Source: Arthrobacter sp. ISL-48 (GTDB lineage: Bacteria > Actinomycetota > Actinomycetes > Actinomycetales > Micrococcaceae). From it: a stretch of 64,000 nt of DNA. Under the pieces are notes generated by a model. The model worked only from the letters and a program-made list of their open reading frames with translations, did not search any database and was not told where the DNA came from. Below, piece by piece: positions 18,048 through 27,622 of this stretch. The position numbers were made by a program, and so were the translations under genes. Numbering within the stretch: the stretch's first letter is position 1; each line of letters starts with the position of its first letter. The stretch is taken from NCBI RefSeq assembly GCF_018613805.1, contig NZ_JAGGPL010000001.1, positions 434,001-498,000 of the forward strand, in the 5' to 3' direction.

Positions 18048-21000
18048 ATGTCTCAGACTGGTCTCGTTGAGCAGCGGCACGCCATCGGTAGCAGCAAGGC
18101 CCCCCTGGGGTGGCTGATCTTGCTGGGTGCTGTTGTGGTAGCCGCGCTCGGACTGTTTTTCGCTGCCAACAGCGGCACAACCCCGGCCCTCGTGACCAGC
18201 GACTTCTCCGTTCTCGTGTCCGTTCTGTTGGCTGGCGCCAGCTGCGCCCGGGCGGCGCTGCGTAATGGAGGCGATGCCAGGGCATGGGCGTTCATGTCCG
18301 GGGCCGCTTTCACCTGGGCGGCGGGCCAATCCGTCTGGACCTTCTACGGGCTGGCCTACGACCACGTTTACCCCTTCCCGTCCCTGGCGGATGCCTTCTT
18401 CCTTATGTATGTGGTACCGGCCACGGTTGCGCTCTTTAGCTTCAAACGGCGCGGTGGGACCCGGGTGGCCATGTTCAGGACATTGACGGACCCCGCGGTC
18501 ATCGCCGGCTCGGTCCTGGTCATCAGCTGGTACGCCGCACTGGGGCCCGCGCTTAGCTCCGATGGCGGCGACCTCCTCACACATCTGACGGGATTGGCGT
18601 ACCCCGTAGTGGACGTGATCATCACGTCCCTCGTGCTGGTGCTGGCGATGCGCCGGCAGCCGGGTGAGCGGCTGCCATGGCTGTGCTTCGGCGGCGGGCT
18701 GCTGATCCTCACCATCACTGACAGCATCTACGTGCGGCTGACGTTGGAAGGCGTTTCCGGGGTGACCGGTTCGCCCCTGGCACTGGGCTGGGTCGTGGCA
18801 TTCCTCCTGATTGCCCTGGCACCACTGGTGCCGTTTGCAGAGAATCCACATCCGGACCGCAAAGCCTTTGCGCTGGGGCTGGAACTCCTGCCGTACGTGC
18901 CGATCCTGGTCTGCGTCTACTTAATCGCAGCACCGCACGCTGACGAACTGGGTCCCTTCCTGCTGGTGGTCACAACGGTAACGGGCATTATTCTGCTGGT
19001 GCGGCAGGTGCTGATCATTATAGAAAACATCACCCTCACCACCGGCCTGGAGCTGGAAGTCGCGGCCCGTACTGCCCAGCTGGAGGGACTGGGGGCGATC
19101 GTTAACTCTTCGTCCGACGCGATCTTTGCCACCACTCCGGTCGGTGTCATCACGAGCTGGAATCCGGGCGCGGAACGGCAGTACGGGTACACGGCCGGGG
19201 AAGCGCTCGGCCGCGATGGGCGGTTCCTCCTTACGCCCGGCAATCTGGACCGGGATATGGAGGCGTTCGGGCGGCTTGATGACACGGATGCCATGAGCTA
19301 CGAAACGGAGCACCTGAAGAAGGACGGGAGCGTCATTTCCGTATCCCTGACCGTTTCCGCAATCCGCGAGGGCGGGCAGCTCCGTGGCACGGCTACGATC
19401 GCCCGGGACATCACCCAGCGCCGGGCCGAGGAGAAGGAACTGCAGGCGGCCCGGGAGGCGGCGCTGGAATCCAGCCGGCTGAAGTCGGAATTCCTGGCCA
19501 CCATGAGCCACGAGATCCGGACGCCTATGAACGGCGTCGTGGGGCTGACGGCCCTGTTGCTGGAGACGCCCCTGAACGAGACGCAGCAGCAGTACGCCCA
19601 GGGCGTCAAGAGCGCCGGTGAGGCCCTGCTGGCGCTCATTAACGACATCCTGGACTTCTCGAAGCTGGAAGCAGGAAAGGTGGACCTGGACGTCAGGCCT
19701 TTCGACCCGCGGCTCCTGGTGGAGGAAGTGGCAGGCCTCCTGGCCGAGGCGGCGCAGGCCAAGCAACTGGAACTCATTGCCTACTGCGATCCGGCTGTTC
19801 CGGCACTGCTGCAGGGCGACGCTGGCCGGATCCGCCAGATCGTCCTGAACCTGGCGTCCAACGCGGTGAAGTTCACGGCGTCCGGGGAGGTCTCCATCCG
19901 CGTGCGGGCGGACCACAGCGATGGGGACGGCCCCGGGAAGGGCACCAAGAAACAGGGCACGGCCAACGTGCACTTCGAGGTCCGCGACACCGGCATCGGC
20001 ATCGATCCGGCCGATCATTCGCGCGTGTTCGAGTCCTTCTCGCAGGCGGACGCCTCTACCACCCGGCGTTACGGCGGCACGGGCCTGGGTCTGGCCATCT
20101 GCAGCCGGCTGACCGAGGCCATGGGCGGAGAGATCGGGCTGGAAAGCCTCCCACAGCAAGGCAGCACGTTCTGGTTCCAGATCCCGCTGCCGGTCGCCCC
20201 GCATTCCACCGCCCCTATCCCCGCCGCCGGCCTCCTGAACGCGCTCCGGGTGCTGGTGGTGGACGACAACGCCACCAACCGGCTGGTCCTGGAATCTCAG
20301 CTCCGCGGCTGGCGGCTCCAGCCGGAAGCCGTACCTGACGCCCGGTCCGCCCTGGCCCGGGCGCGCGAGGCAGCCGCTGCCGGCGAGTCCTTCGACATCG
20401 CAGTCCTGGACCTCTGCATGCCCGACGTTGACGGCCTGGAGCTAGCCCGCGAGATCAAGGCCGACGCCGGGCTGGCGGACCTCGAGCTTATCCTGCTGAC
20501 CTCCAGCATGGAGGTCAATGCGGCGGAAATGGCCGACGCCGGTGTGCGCGAATGGCTCATGAAACCTGTCCGAAGTTCCGAGTTCTACAACCGCCTGGTC
20601 CGACTGATGTCCACCCGGGTACCGGCAGTTCCGGCCGCGAAGGCACCAGCCGCGGCTCCCTTGGAGGCGGCCCAGACTGAGCCGTCCCGCGGCCGCATCC
20701 TGGTAGTGGAGGACAACGAGGTGAACCAACTCGTGGCACGTGCAACGGTGAAGAAGTTCGGCTACGCCGTGGATGTCGTGGCGAATGGCGCGGAAGCGGT
20801 GGCCGCCACGGCGTCCGCAAGTTACGCGGCAGTGCTGATGGATTGCCACATGCCGGTGATGGACGGCTTCGAGGCCACGAGGGTCATCCGGAGCCGGGAC
20901 GTAAGGCACACCCACCTTCCCATCATCGCCATGACCGCCGGAGCGTTGGACGGCGACCGTGAACGCTGCCTCGCCGCGGGCATGGACGACTACCTCTCCA

Positions 21001-21431
21001 AGCCGGTGGACGCGGCGGAACTTAAGGCGGCGCTGGCCCGCTGGATTCCCGAACAGGCCGATGCAAGGGAGCGCCCGCCCTCAGTGGATCCGGCGCGGCT
21101 GGCCATCCTGCGCGAGCTGGGTCCCGAGGATGGCATGGGTCTGCTGCGCGCGACGGCCGAGGCGTTCCGCCGGGACGTTCCCGCCCGCCTGGCGGCACTG
21201 CGCAGGGCAATCGACGACGGCGGCGGGCTGGCTTTGTCGCAGGCAGCCCACGCGCTGAAAGGGGCCGCGGCCAACATCGGGGCCACGGCTTTGGCCGGTC
21301 TGTGCGGCGAGCTTGAATCGATGGGACACAACGGAAACCACGACGGCGGCCCGCAGCTGGTCGGCCGGCTGGAGCGGGAGCTGGAACGGGTGGACGCGGA
21401 ACTGGACGAAGCCCTGACGGTGGTGCGGTGA
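18048..21431 (+). CDS. Hybrid sensor histidine kinase (7-9 TM, PAS, HK, REC, REC, HPt)
   Basis: The 1,127-aa product is a complete phosphorelay in one chain. A membrane-embedded sensor (about nine helices, residues 25-330) is followed by a PAS domain (about 345-460), HisKA with H488 in [11 protein letters not shown], and an HATPase with [16 protein letters not shown] and GGTGLGLAI. Next come receiver 1 (D788, [12 protein letters not shown]), receiver 2 (D932, [10 protein letters not shown]) and a C-terminal HPt (H1068 in [12 protein letters not shown]). GGGGGAGG lies 6 nt before ATG 18048; an upstream GTG at 18018 is less likely. The last codons overlap the REC-GGDEF gene by 4 bp, which suggests that the HPt hands phosphate to that receiver. 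Confidence 0.95.
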   Translation: MSQTGLVEQRHAIGSSKAPLGWLILLGAVVVAALGLFFAANSGTTPALVTSDFSVLVSVLLAGASCARAALRNGGDARAWAFMSGAAFTWAAGQSVWTFYGLAYDHVYPFPSLADAFFLMYVVPATVALFSFKRRGGTRVAMFRTLTDPAVIAGSVLVISWYAALGPALSSDGGDLLTHLTGLAYPVVDVIITSLVLVLAMRRQPGERLPWLCFGGGLLILTITDSIYVRLTLEGVSGVTGSPLALGWVVAFLLIALAPLVPFAENPHPDRKAFALGLELLPYVPILVCVYLIAAPHADELGPFLLVVTTVTGIILLVRQVLIIIENITLTTGLELEVAARTAQLEGLGAIVNSSSDAIFATTPVGVITSWNPGAERQYGYTAGEALGRDGRFLLTPGNLDRDMEAFGRLDDTDAMSYETEHLKKDGSVISVSLTVSAIREGGQLRGTATIARDITQRRAEEKELQAAREAALESSRLKSEFLATMSHEIRTPMNGVVGLTALLLETPLNETQQQYAQGVKSAGEALLALINDILDFSKLEAGKVDLDVRPFDPRLLVEEVAGLLAEAAQAKQLELIAYCDPAVPALLQGDAGRIRQIVLNLASNAVKFTASGEVSIRVRADHSDGDGPGKGTKKQGTANVHFEVRDTGIGIDPADHSRVFESFSQADASTTRRYGGTGLGLAICSRLTEAMGGEIGLESLPQQGSTFWFQIPLPVAPHSTAPIPAAGLLNALRVLVVDDNATNRLVLESQLRGWRLQPEAVPDARSALARAREAAAAGESFDIAVLDLCMPDVDGLELAREIKADAGLADLELILLTSSMEVNAAEMADAGVREWLMKPVRSSEFYNRLVRLMSTRVPAVPAAKAPAAAPLEAAQTEPSRGRILVVEDNEVNQLVARATVKKFGYAVDVVANGAEAVAATASASYAAVLMDCHMPVMDGFEATRVIRSRDVRHTHLPIIAMTAGALDGDRERCLAAGMDDYLSKPVDAAELKAALARWIPEQADARERPPSVDPARLAILRELGPEDGMGLLRATAEAFRRDVPARLAALRRAIDDGGGLALSQAAHALKGAAANIGATALAGLCGELESMGHNGNHDGGPQLVGRLERELERVDAELDEALTVVR

Positions 21432-22336
21432 AAGTCCTGGTCGCGGACGACGATCCTGGCTCGCTCCTGGTGGCCAGGGCCGCCGTCGAACGTTACGGCC
21501 ATGACTGCATTGCGGCCGCGGACGGCGACGAAGCGTGGGCGCTGTACCTGGAGCACCAACCCGATGTGGTGGTCACGGACTGGATGATGCCAGGGATGGA
21601 CGGGCTGGCGCTGTGCCGGGCAATTCGGGCGCGGGAGGCGGACCTATACACGTACATCGTCATGCTGACCTCGCAGGGGTCCCGGGACGATGTGCTGGCC
21701 GGGCTCGAGGCCGGCGCGGACGACTACGTCACCAAGCCGCTAGACCCCTTCGTGCTGCACGCACGGCTGCTGGTGGCCCTGCGGGTGACCACGCTGCATG
21801 CCGATCTGGCGCATTACCGGAAGGTGCTCTCGCAGCAGGCGCGGACGGATCCGCTCACAGGCCTGCTGAACCGGCTGAAGCTCTCCGAGGACCTGGAGCA
21901 GCTGCATGCCCGCAGTGAGCGGTACGTCGAGGAATACTGCCTGGCCATGTGCGATGTGGACAACTTCAAGAGCTATAACGACATTTACGGCCATCAGGCG
22001 GGCGACCTCGCGCTGCGGGCAGTGGCGGCCGCCTTGGTGAGCCAGGCGCGGAAGAGCGACGGTGTGTACCGGTTCGGCGGAGAAGAGTTCCTGGTGGTCC
22101 TGCCCAACCAGACGCAGGCCGACGCCAAGGCGTTCATGGAACGGGTGCTGGGCAGCATCCGGCAGCTGGAGATCGAGCACATAGGCGACCCGGCCGAGTA
22201 TCTGACGCTCAGTGCCGGGATTTCGGCGTTCACCGCCGGGCACGCAGTGGAGGCTGAGCAACTGCTGGGTGAGGCCGACGCCGCTTTGTACGCGGCCAAG
22301 GCGGCCGGCCGGAATCGCGTGGAACTGTCGCTCTAG
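21428..22336 (+). CDS. Response regulator with diguanylate cyclase domain (REC-GGDEF)
   Basis: The 302-aa product has a receiver domain (residues 1-120, phospho-acceptor D51 in VVTDWMMPGMDG, signalling lysine in TKPLD) and a diguanylate cyclase domain with RFGGEEF. An RxxD inhibitory site (RKSD) lies exactly five residues before GGEEF, so it should be feedback-inhibited by c-di-GMP. The GTG start overlaps the kinase stop (GTGA), giving translational coupling. This is the PleD/WspR-like output of the relay encoded upstream. Confidence 0.95.
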   Translation: MKVLVADDDPGSLLVARAAVERYGHDCIAAADGDEAWALYLEHQPDVVVTDWMMPGMDGLALCRAIRAREADLYTYIVMLTSQGSRDDVLAGLEAGADDYVTKPLDPFVLHARLLVALRVTTLHADLAHYRKVLSQQARTDPLTGLLNRLKLSEDLEQLHARSERYVEEYCLAMCDVDNFKSYNDIYGHQAGDLALRAVAAALVSQARKSDGVYRFGGEEFLVVLPNQTQADAKAFMERVLGSIRQLEIEHIGDPAEYLTLSAGISAFTAGHAVEAEQLLGEADAALYAAKAAGRNRVELSL

Positions 22337-22379
22337 CTCCTTGGCTCTACCTTTTTGGCACTAGCTTTTGCCAGCGCGG

Positions 22380-22739
22380 CTACGCTGCTTCTTTGCGGGC
22401 CTTTGTCTGGGCAGGGTGGTTCTGCGTGGGCTTTTCCTGTGCGGTTTCGGGAACCGGCGTGTCCTGGGCAGCTTCCTGTGCCCACTCAATCTCGACCGCG
22501 TGGCGGTTTCGGTGCCAGCGGCGGACCAGGTCGACGGTGGCCATGAGGCCGGCGAGTGGCGTGAGGACGGCTGCCGCGTAGACGAACAACATCCATGTCA
22601 GCGTGGCGATGGGCGGATTGTTGTCGTTGAGCATGGACAGGCCGCCCAGCAGGCCGGCGGCCCAGAAAAGCAGGACCGCCGCCAAAACCGCAGCTGCGGG
22701 GAAATACTGGTTCTTCACGATTTTCTTCAGGGTTTCCAT
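22380..22739 (-). CDS. Small membrane protein, unknown
   Basis: The 119-aa product has two hydrophobic segments (about 14-36 and 48-70) and a charged C-terminal tail ending KARKEAA. The start METLKKIVKNQY is fixed by an AGGAGG 7 nt upstream. No family is recognised. It is convergent with the response regulator, 43 bp between stops. Confidence 0.72.
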   Translation of the reverse strand: METLKKIVKNQYFPAAAVLAAVLLFWAAGLLGGLSMLNDNNPPIATLTWMLFVYAAAVLTPLAGLMATVDLVRRWHRNRHAVEIEWAQEAAQDTPVPETAQEKPTQNHPAQTKARKEAA

Positions 22740-22958
22740 GCAAATCCTCCTGCCTGTCCGGGGGCGGTCACCGTTCAACACCAGTATGCGGCTGCGGGGA
22801 CCCATGGACCGTGCAACACGCAGGGGGTTGTGATGAACCTAACTCAGCCCGGCGTTTTGGTCTTCCCCATAGCAAGCCTTCGGAATACGGTGGAACTGTC
22901 CCCTTACTGCCCGGTAGCTTGATCCAGGTCTGCCGGTCCATATGCCTTGGAGATCCTT

Positions 22959-23510
22959 ATGCGCAAAGTTACCGCTGGCCTGTTCCACTCCGTCGACGGC
23001 GTGGTATCCGAGCCGAATCTGTGGCAGTTCGACAGCTTCGACCAGGAAATGGGCCAAGGCATGACGGCATTCATGGAGCGGTCAGACACTGTCCTGCTGG
23101 GCCGGGTCAGCTACCACGAGTGGGCTGGCTACTGGCCGAACGCCGCGCAGGACGACGACTTCGCCGGCTTCATCAACCCGGTGGAGAAGTTCGTGGCCTC
23201 CCGCACCCTGACGGGCCCGCTGGAGTGGCAGAACTCGCACCTCATGGACGGTTCCCTGGAGGACTTCGTGGCAGGGCTGAAAGAGCGCGACGGCGGCGAG
23301 ATCGCTGTGTGCGGCAGCATTTCCTTGGTCCGCCAACTGCTGTTCGCCGGGCTGCTGGATTCCCTGACGCTCATGACCCACCCGGTGGTGGCCGGGAGAG
23401 GCCGGCGGCTGTTCGAAAGCGACGACCCGATTACGCGGCTCAGCCTGCAGGACCAGTACCGGACCAGCAAGGGCAACGTCATCAGTACCTACGGGCTGCT
23501 GGCCGAATAG
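22959..23510 (+). CDS. Dihydrofolate reductase-like (RibD C-terminal) protein
   Basis: The 183-aa product has the RibD-C/DHFR fold pattern: MRKVTAGLFHSVDGVV, TVLLGRVSYHEWAGYW, FVASRTLTG, IAVCGSISLVRQLL and THPVVAGRGRRLF. These stand-alone proteins are NADPH-binding reductases of unknown substrate, not true FolA. ATG 22959 has GGAGA 6 nt upstream; a TTG four codons earlier is not favoured. The gene has its own 219-bp upstream region. Confidence 0.88.
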   Translation: MRKVTAGLFHSVDGVVSEPNLWQFDSFDQEMGQGMTAFMERSDTVLLGRVSYHEWAGYWPNAAQDDDFAGFINPVEKFVASRTLTGPLEWQNSHLMDGSLEDFVAGLKERDGGEIAVCGSISLVRQLLFAGLLDSLTLMTHPVVAGRGRRLFESDDPITRLSLQDQYRTSKGNVISTYGLLAE

Positions 23511-23547
23511 CTGCTGAAAACTGTGGTGCCGCTACTGTCGGCGATGC

Positions 23548-24960
23548 TTAGGACCGGTTCCGTTCCAGTGCCTGGCCGATAATCCGGGCGCCTTCAGGGA
23601 AGGCCCCCGGGTTGGACCCGGAGTAGTTGAGGCGGATGAACGGGCCAGCAGGTTCGGCCGGGAACCACTCGTCGCCAGGGGCGATGATGACCCCTGCGGT
23701 TTCGCAGTCGCGGGTCAGCCGCCCAAGATCCGTGCCATCAGGCAACCGCGCCCACAGGTTCAGGCCGCCCTTGGGCACCTGCTCGAGGTGCGCCTGAGGC
23801 GCGTGCTGGCGCAAGCTGGTGACCAATAGGTCGCGCCTGGACTCGAGCTGATGGCGGAGGGTGCGCAGGTGCGTCTGCCACCCGGGCTGCGTCACGACGT
23901 CGAGCGCTGCCGCCTGGAGCAGCCCGCTGACATACATCGACTCGGCGGCCCGGTTTGCGAGGATGCGCTCCCGCGCCGGACCGCAGGCGATCACCGCGGC
24001 GACGCGGATCGACGGCGACACACTCTTGGTCAGCGAGCGCAGGTAGACAACGTGGCCGGAGTCGTCACGGGAGGCGACGGGTACAGGGTTGGACGTGATG
24101 CCGAAGTCGTGGGCCCAGTCGTCCTCCACCAGGAACGCACCCTTCGCACGCACCACGTCCAGGACCTGTTCACGCCGATCGGTGGCCCACTGGGCACCGG
24201 TGGGGTTGGCGTAGTTGGGCTGGGCGTAGAACAGCCGCGCGCCGGACTCTTCAAATGCGCGGTCCAGCTCCGCCGGGTCCGGTCCGTCAGGACCGCTGGG
24301 CACCGGGACAACCCGCACACCAGCCTGCGCGGCGGCCAGGATGGCGCCCCAGTACGAGGGCGATTCCATCAGCAACGGCTGCCCGCTGCCGGCGAGAGCG
24401 CTGAAGATGGAGCTCAGCCCGCTCTGGCTGCCAGGGAGTACGACGACGTCGCTCGTGTTCGGAGGGGTGGTCCCGGCCGGCGTCGAAGCGCCGAGTTCGC
24501 GTGCGAACCACGACTGCAGTTCCGGCAGGCCCGCGGCGGGCGGACGGCACAGGGCTGCGTCGCCGCGGGCCGCGCGGGTGAGGGCGGCCCGCACCAGCCG
24601 CTCGGGCAGGAGCTCGCGGTCCGGGTAACCGGAGTGGAACCCGATGGCATCGTTGGCCACGTTCCGCATGGTGCTGGAGGCCAGGGGCAGCGGCGCCAGC
24701 GGGGAGCGGAGAGCCGCCGTCTGCCAGCCATAGTCCGACGGACGCGCGGTCCGAACGGCCCGCACGAACGTGCCGACGCCGGGCCTGCTCTCGATGAGCC
24801 CCTGTGCCGTCAAAGCCTGCAGGGCCTTCTGCACCGTCACCGGACTTGCCCGGTATTCGGCCACCAGTGACCGGGTGGAGGGCAGCTTGGATCCCGGCGC
24901 TGCTTTGCCGATCCATTCGCGCAGTCGCACTGCAATCCGTGAACTGCTATCGTTGTTCAT
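23548..24960 (-). CDS. MocR-type GntR/aminotransferase-fold regulator
   Basis: The 470-aa product has an N-terminal GntR winged helix (residues 1-80: KLPSTRSLVAEYRASPVTVQKALQAL, GLIESRPGVGTFV) fused to a type I aminotransferase domain. The latter has the PLP lysine in SLTKSVSP and PNYANPTG. MocR proteins control PLP- or amino-acid-related genes, usually a divergent neighbour, here an EamA exporter. Its ATG (24960-24958) overlaps the exporter ATG on the other strand within a CATG tetranucleotide. No Shine-Dalgarno is present. A TACTGT box ends 8 nt upstream, so leaderless translation is likely. Confidence 0.92.
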   Translation of the reverse strand: MNNDSSSRIAVRLREWIGKAAPGSKLPSTRSLVAEYRASPVTVQKALQALTAQGLIESRPGVGTFVRAVRTARPSDYGWQTAALRSPLAPLPLASSTMRNVANDAIGFHSGYPDRELLPERLVRAALTRAARGDAALCRPPAAGLPELQSWFARELGASTPAGTTPPNTSDVVVLPGSQSGLSSIFSALAGSGQPLLMESPSYWGAILAAAQAGVRVVPVPSGPDGPDPAELDRAFEESGARLFYAQPNYANPTGAQWATDRREQVLDVVRAKGAFLVEDDWAHDFGITSNPVPVASRDDSGHVVYLRSLTKSVSPSIRVAAVIACGPARERILANRAAESMYVSGLLQAAALDVVTQPGWQTHLRTLRHQLESRRDLLVTSLRQHAPQAHLEQVPKGGLNLWARLPDGTDLGRLTRDCETAGVIIAPGDEWFPAEPAGPFIRLNYSGSNPGAFPEGARIIGQALERNRS

Positions 24961-25000
24961 GAGAGACAACAGTAGCGCTACTACGCTAATTCGGCCAGTG
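24958..25000. promoter_or_regulatory. MocR/EamA divergent control region with AGTAGCGCTACT palindrome
   Basis: A perfect 12-bp palindrome (24971-24982) lies between the divergent genes. TACGCT (24982-24987) could be the -10 of the right-hand gene and TACTGT (complement 24969-24974) that of the regulator. The palindrome overlaps both boxes, as expected of an autoregulatory operator. Assignment to MocR is inference. Confidence 0.5.
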
Positions 25001-25933
25001 ATACCGTCACGTCGGCCTACCGGGCTCTGGTGGGGGCTTCTCGGAGTAGCGGCATTCTCGTTTACCATTCCATTCACCAAGCTAGCCGTCGCCAGCCTGT
25101 CCCCGCTGTTCATCGGGTCCGGCCGCGCTGTCGTGGCCGCCGTACTGGCCGCGTCCGCACTGGCACTTGCCCGGCAGCGCCTCCCCCACGGCCTGCAGTG
25201 GGCGCGCCTCGGGATGGTGGCCGCCGGCGTCGTCGTCGGGTTTCCCCTTCTCACGTCCTTCGCGCTCTCCACTACCCCGGCCAGTCACGGTGCCGTGGTC
25301 GTTGCCCTGCTCCCGGCCGCAACGGCGACGGCGGCAGTCCTCCGGGGGCGCGAGCGTCCCCGGCTGGCGTTCTGGTTCATCACCGGAGCGGGCGCGCTGG
25401 CGGCCATCGCCTTCGCTTCCATGCAGTCCGGCGGTTTCGGGCAGCTGCACTGGGCGGATGTGCTGCTCCTCGGCGCCGTGGTGGCTGCTGCCATCGGCTA
25501 CGCGGAGGGTGGCCTGCTGGCCCGCGAGCTCGGCGCGTGGCAGACCGTGTCCTGGGCGCTGGTGCTCGCGTCGCCGCTGATGGTCTTCCTGACAGCCATC
25601 GCTATGGCCCAGCAACCACCGTCAGCCACACCGGTCCAGTGGGCGGCGTTCGGCTACCTGGGCGTAGTGAGCATGTTCCTTGGCTTCTTTGCCTGGTACC
25701 GCGGCCTCGCCATCGGTCCCATGGCCCAGGTCAGCCAGATCCAGCTTACCCAGCCGGTACTCACCATCTGCTGGGCAGGCCTCCTGCTGGGCGAGGCCCT
25801 GACCTGGACCACCATCATCGGCGGCTTCGCGGTCATCCTCTGTGCCGGAGCGGCGGTGCGGGTCCGGCTGAAGCCGGCCCCGGCTGAGCCCTCACGCCTC
25901 CCCGTTAAATCCCTCCAGTCTGCAGAGGATTAG
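24998..25933 (+). CDS. EamA/DMT-family metabolite exporter
   Basis: About 311 aa with ten hydrophobic helices in two EamA repeats, typical of drug/metabolite transporters that export amino acids or related metabolites. The start is uncertain. ATG 24959 is in frame but lies inside the MocR start codon and the control region. GTG 24998 (VIPSRRPTGLWWG) follows a -10-like TACGCT by 10 nt and gives the family's usual N-terminus just before TM1, so it is preferred. A probable target of the adjacent MocR protein. Confidence 0.8.
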   Translation: MIPSRRPTGLWWGLLGVAAFSFTIPFTKLAVASLSPLFIGSGRAVVAAVLAASALALARQRLPHGLQWARLGMVAAGVVVGFPLLTSFALSTTPASHGAVVVALLPAATATAAVLRGRERPRLAFWFITGAGALAAIAFASMQSGGFGQLHWADVLLLGAVVAAAIGYAEGGLLARELGAWQTVSWALVLASPLMVFLTAIAMAQQPPSATPVQWAAFGYLGVVSMFLGFFAWYRGLAIGPMAQVSQIQLTQPVLTICWAGLLLGEALTWTTIIGGFAVILCAGAAVRVRLKPAPAEPSRLPVKSLQSAED

Positions 25934-25937
25934 CACC

Positions 25938-26567
25938 ATGTACATGCCAGCCCATTTCGCCGCAGGCCCCGAAGCCATCCGGAGCCTTCTCACCCGGCCC
26001 GGCGCAGCCAACCTGGTCACCATGACATCGCAGGGGCTCCTGGCCACCCTGCTCCCCTTCGCCTACGACCCCTCGGTGGGCGAACACGGCGCCCTGCACG
26101 CCCATGTGGCCCGGAACAACACGCAGTGGTCCGAGCCGGCCATCGGAGAGTCACTCATGATCATCCAGGGGGCCGACGCCTACATTTCGCCGTCCTGGTA
26201 CGCATCCAAGGCCGAACACGGACGCGTTGTGCCCACGTGGAACTACTCGACGGCGCACGTGTACGGCACCCTTGTTGTCCACGATGACCCGGAGTGGGTT
26301 GCCGGCCAGGTCAGGCGGCTCACCGGCATAAACGAAGCCGCCTTTGACCACCCGTGGAGCGTCGAGGATGCGCCGGAACGCTACGTCGAAGGCCAACTGC
26401 GCGCCATCGTGGGACTGGAACTGGTCATCACCAGGATCGAGGCGAAGGCGAAACTCAGCCAGAACCGGCCCGACGCGGACATCGAAGGCGTGGTGGCAGG
26501 GTTGAGCGCCCGGGGGTTAGTGGAGAGCGCCGCCGACGTCGAACGGGCCAGGGCCGACGGCGATTAG
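25938..26567 (+). CDS. FMN-binding PaiB-like negative regulator
   Basis: The 209-aa product matches the PaiB/FMN-binding split-barrel pattern: MYMPAHF at the start, LLPFAYDPS, LHAHVARNNTQW, ISPSWYASK, VPTWNYSTAHVYG and a C-terminal IVGLELVI. PaiB proteins repress sporulation/protease genes in Bacillus; the actinobacterial role is unknown. GAGG precedes the ATG, which lies only 4 bp after the EamA stop, so the two form an operon. Its 3' end overlaps the convergent SDR gene by 4 bp. Confidence 0.88.
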   Translation: MYMPAHFAAGPEAIRSLLTRPGAANLVTMTSQGLLATLLPFAYDPSVGEHGALHAHVARNNTQWSEPAIGESLMIIQGADAYISPSWYASKAEHGRVVPTWNYSTAHVYGTLVVHDDPEWVAGQVRRLTGINEAAFDHPWSVEDAPERYVEGQLRAIVGLELVITRIEAKAKLSQNRPDADIEGVVAGLSARGLVESAADVERARADGD

Positions 26568-27382
26568 CGCGCCACCAGCGCTTCGCTGGCCTCCCATAGG
26601 CCGCGGGCCAGTTCGGCGTCGTAGGCCTGCGGGTTCGCCTTTGCCAGGGCACGCTTCGCGTAGTAGGCGCCGGAGACCCAGTCAGTGACGGCGGTTCCGT
26701 TGATGAGCCACAAAAGGGTGTCGGCGCCCTGGTCCGGGCTGAGCATGAAGCGGTTCACGACGGTCTTGTAGGCATGGCGCCAGGGACTGGTGGAGTCCGC
26801 CGCGAAGTTGGTGGCCACCACGCCTGGGTGGAACGCCGCCGTCGTGATTCCGGCATCACCGAAGCGGCGGTGCAGTTCGTTGGTGAAGAGGATGTTGGCG
26901 AGTTTGGCCGTACCGTAGGCGCGGTTGGTGGAGTACTTGTGCTCCGCGTTGAGGTCGAAGAGGTCCAGCTTGCCGAAGCCGTTGGCGCCGCTGGAGGTGT
27001 TGATGATCTTGGCGCTGCTGGCGGTGAGGACGTCCATCAGTTCGCTGGTGAGCAGGAACGGGGCCAGGTGGTTGACCTGGAAGGTGGACTCGTTCCCGTC
27101 CACGGTGAGCCGGCGCGTGCCCATGATGCCGCCGGCGTTGTTGGCCAGGACGTCGATCCGCGGGTAGTTTTCCTTGAGCTGCGCGGCGAGGGTGCGGACC
27201 TGGGCCAGTTCGGCGAAATCGCTGACGAAGTAGTCGGCGTCGAGCTCCTTGGCGACGGCGCGCGTCTTCTCCGGCGAACGGCCGACGACGACAACCCGCT
27301 CCCCTGCCTTTGCCAGTGTCCGCGCGGCTGCTGCGCCGATGCCGTCACTGGCTCCGGTGATCACGATGGTGCGAGGGGTCAA
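26564..27382 (-). CDS. Short-chain dehydrogenase/reductase
   Basis: The 272-aa product has the classical Rossmann signatures: TGASDGIGAA for nucleotide binding with an Arg after the second strand (NADPH preference), NNAGG, the catalytic Ser in NTSSGANG and the YxxxK motif YGTAK. It has the form of the retinol dehydrogenase/WW-oxidoreductase-like branch. The substrate is unknown. The stop overlaps the PaiB-like stop by 4 bp (convergent). Confidence 0.9.
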   Translation of the reverse strand: MTPRTIVITGASDGIGAAAARTLAKAGERVVVVGRSPEKTRAVAKELDADYFVSDFAELAQVRTLAAQLKENYPRIDVLANNAGGIMGTRRLTVDGNESTFQVNHLAPFLLTSELMDVLTASSAKIINTSSGANGFGKLDLFDLNAEHKYSTNRAYGTAKLANILFTNELHRRFGDAGITTAAFHPGVVATNFAADSTSPWRHAYKTVVNRFMLSPDQGADTLLWLINGTAVTDWVSGAYYAKRALAKANPQAYDAELARGLWEASEALVAR

Positions 27383-27622
27383 GGGGTGTCCTTTGGTAAG
27401 GGAATCGGGGCGAAGTTTTCCGATGGGCTGCCGCTTGGCACAACGACGGCGGGGCGTCAGGTGTTCCCGTTCAGGCGTAGGGCGCTCCGCTACCCAAGCC
27501 CTTTCCCGAACCGGTATTCATGGGTAATCTGAAGGAAATCACGGCCTCGGAAAAGGTCATTCCGGGTTGATGATAGGTGCTCATGCAAAGGGCCCAATGG
27601 CGCCGTCCGGACGAGGTGAAAA

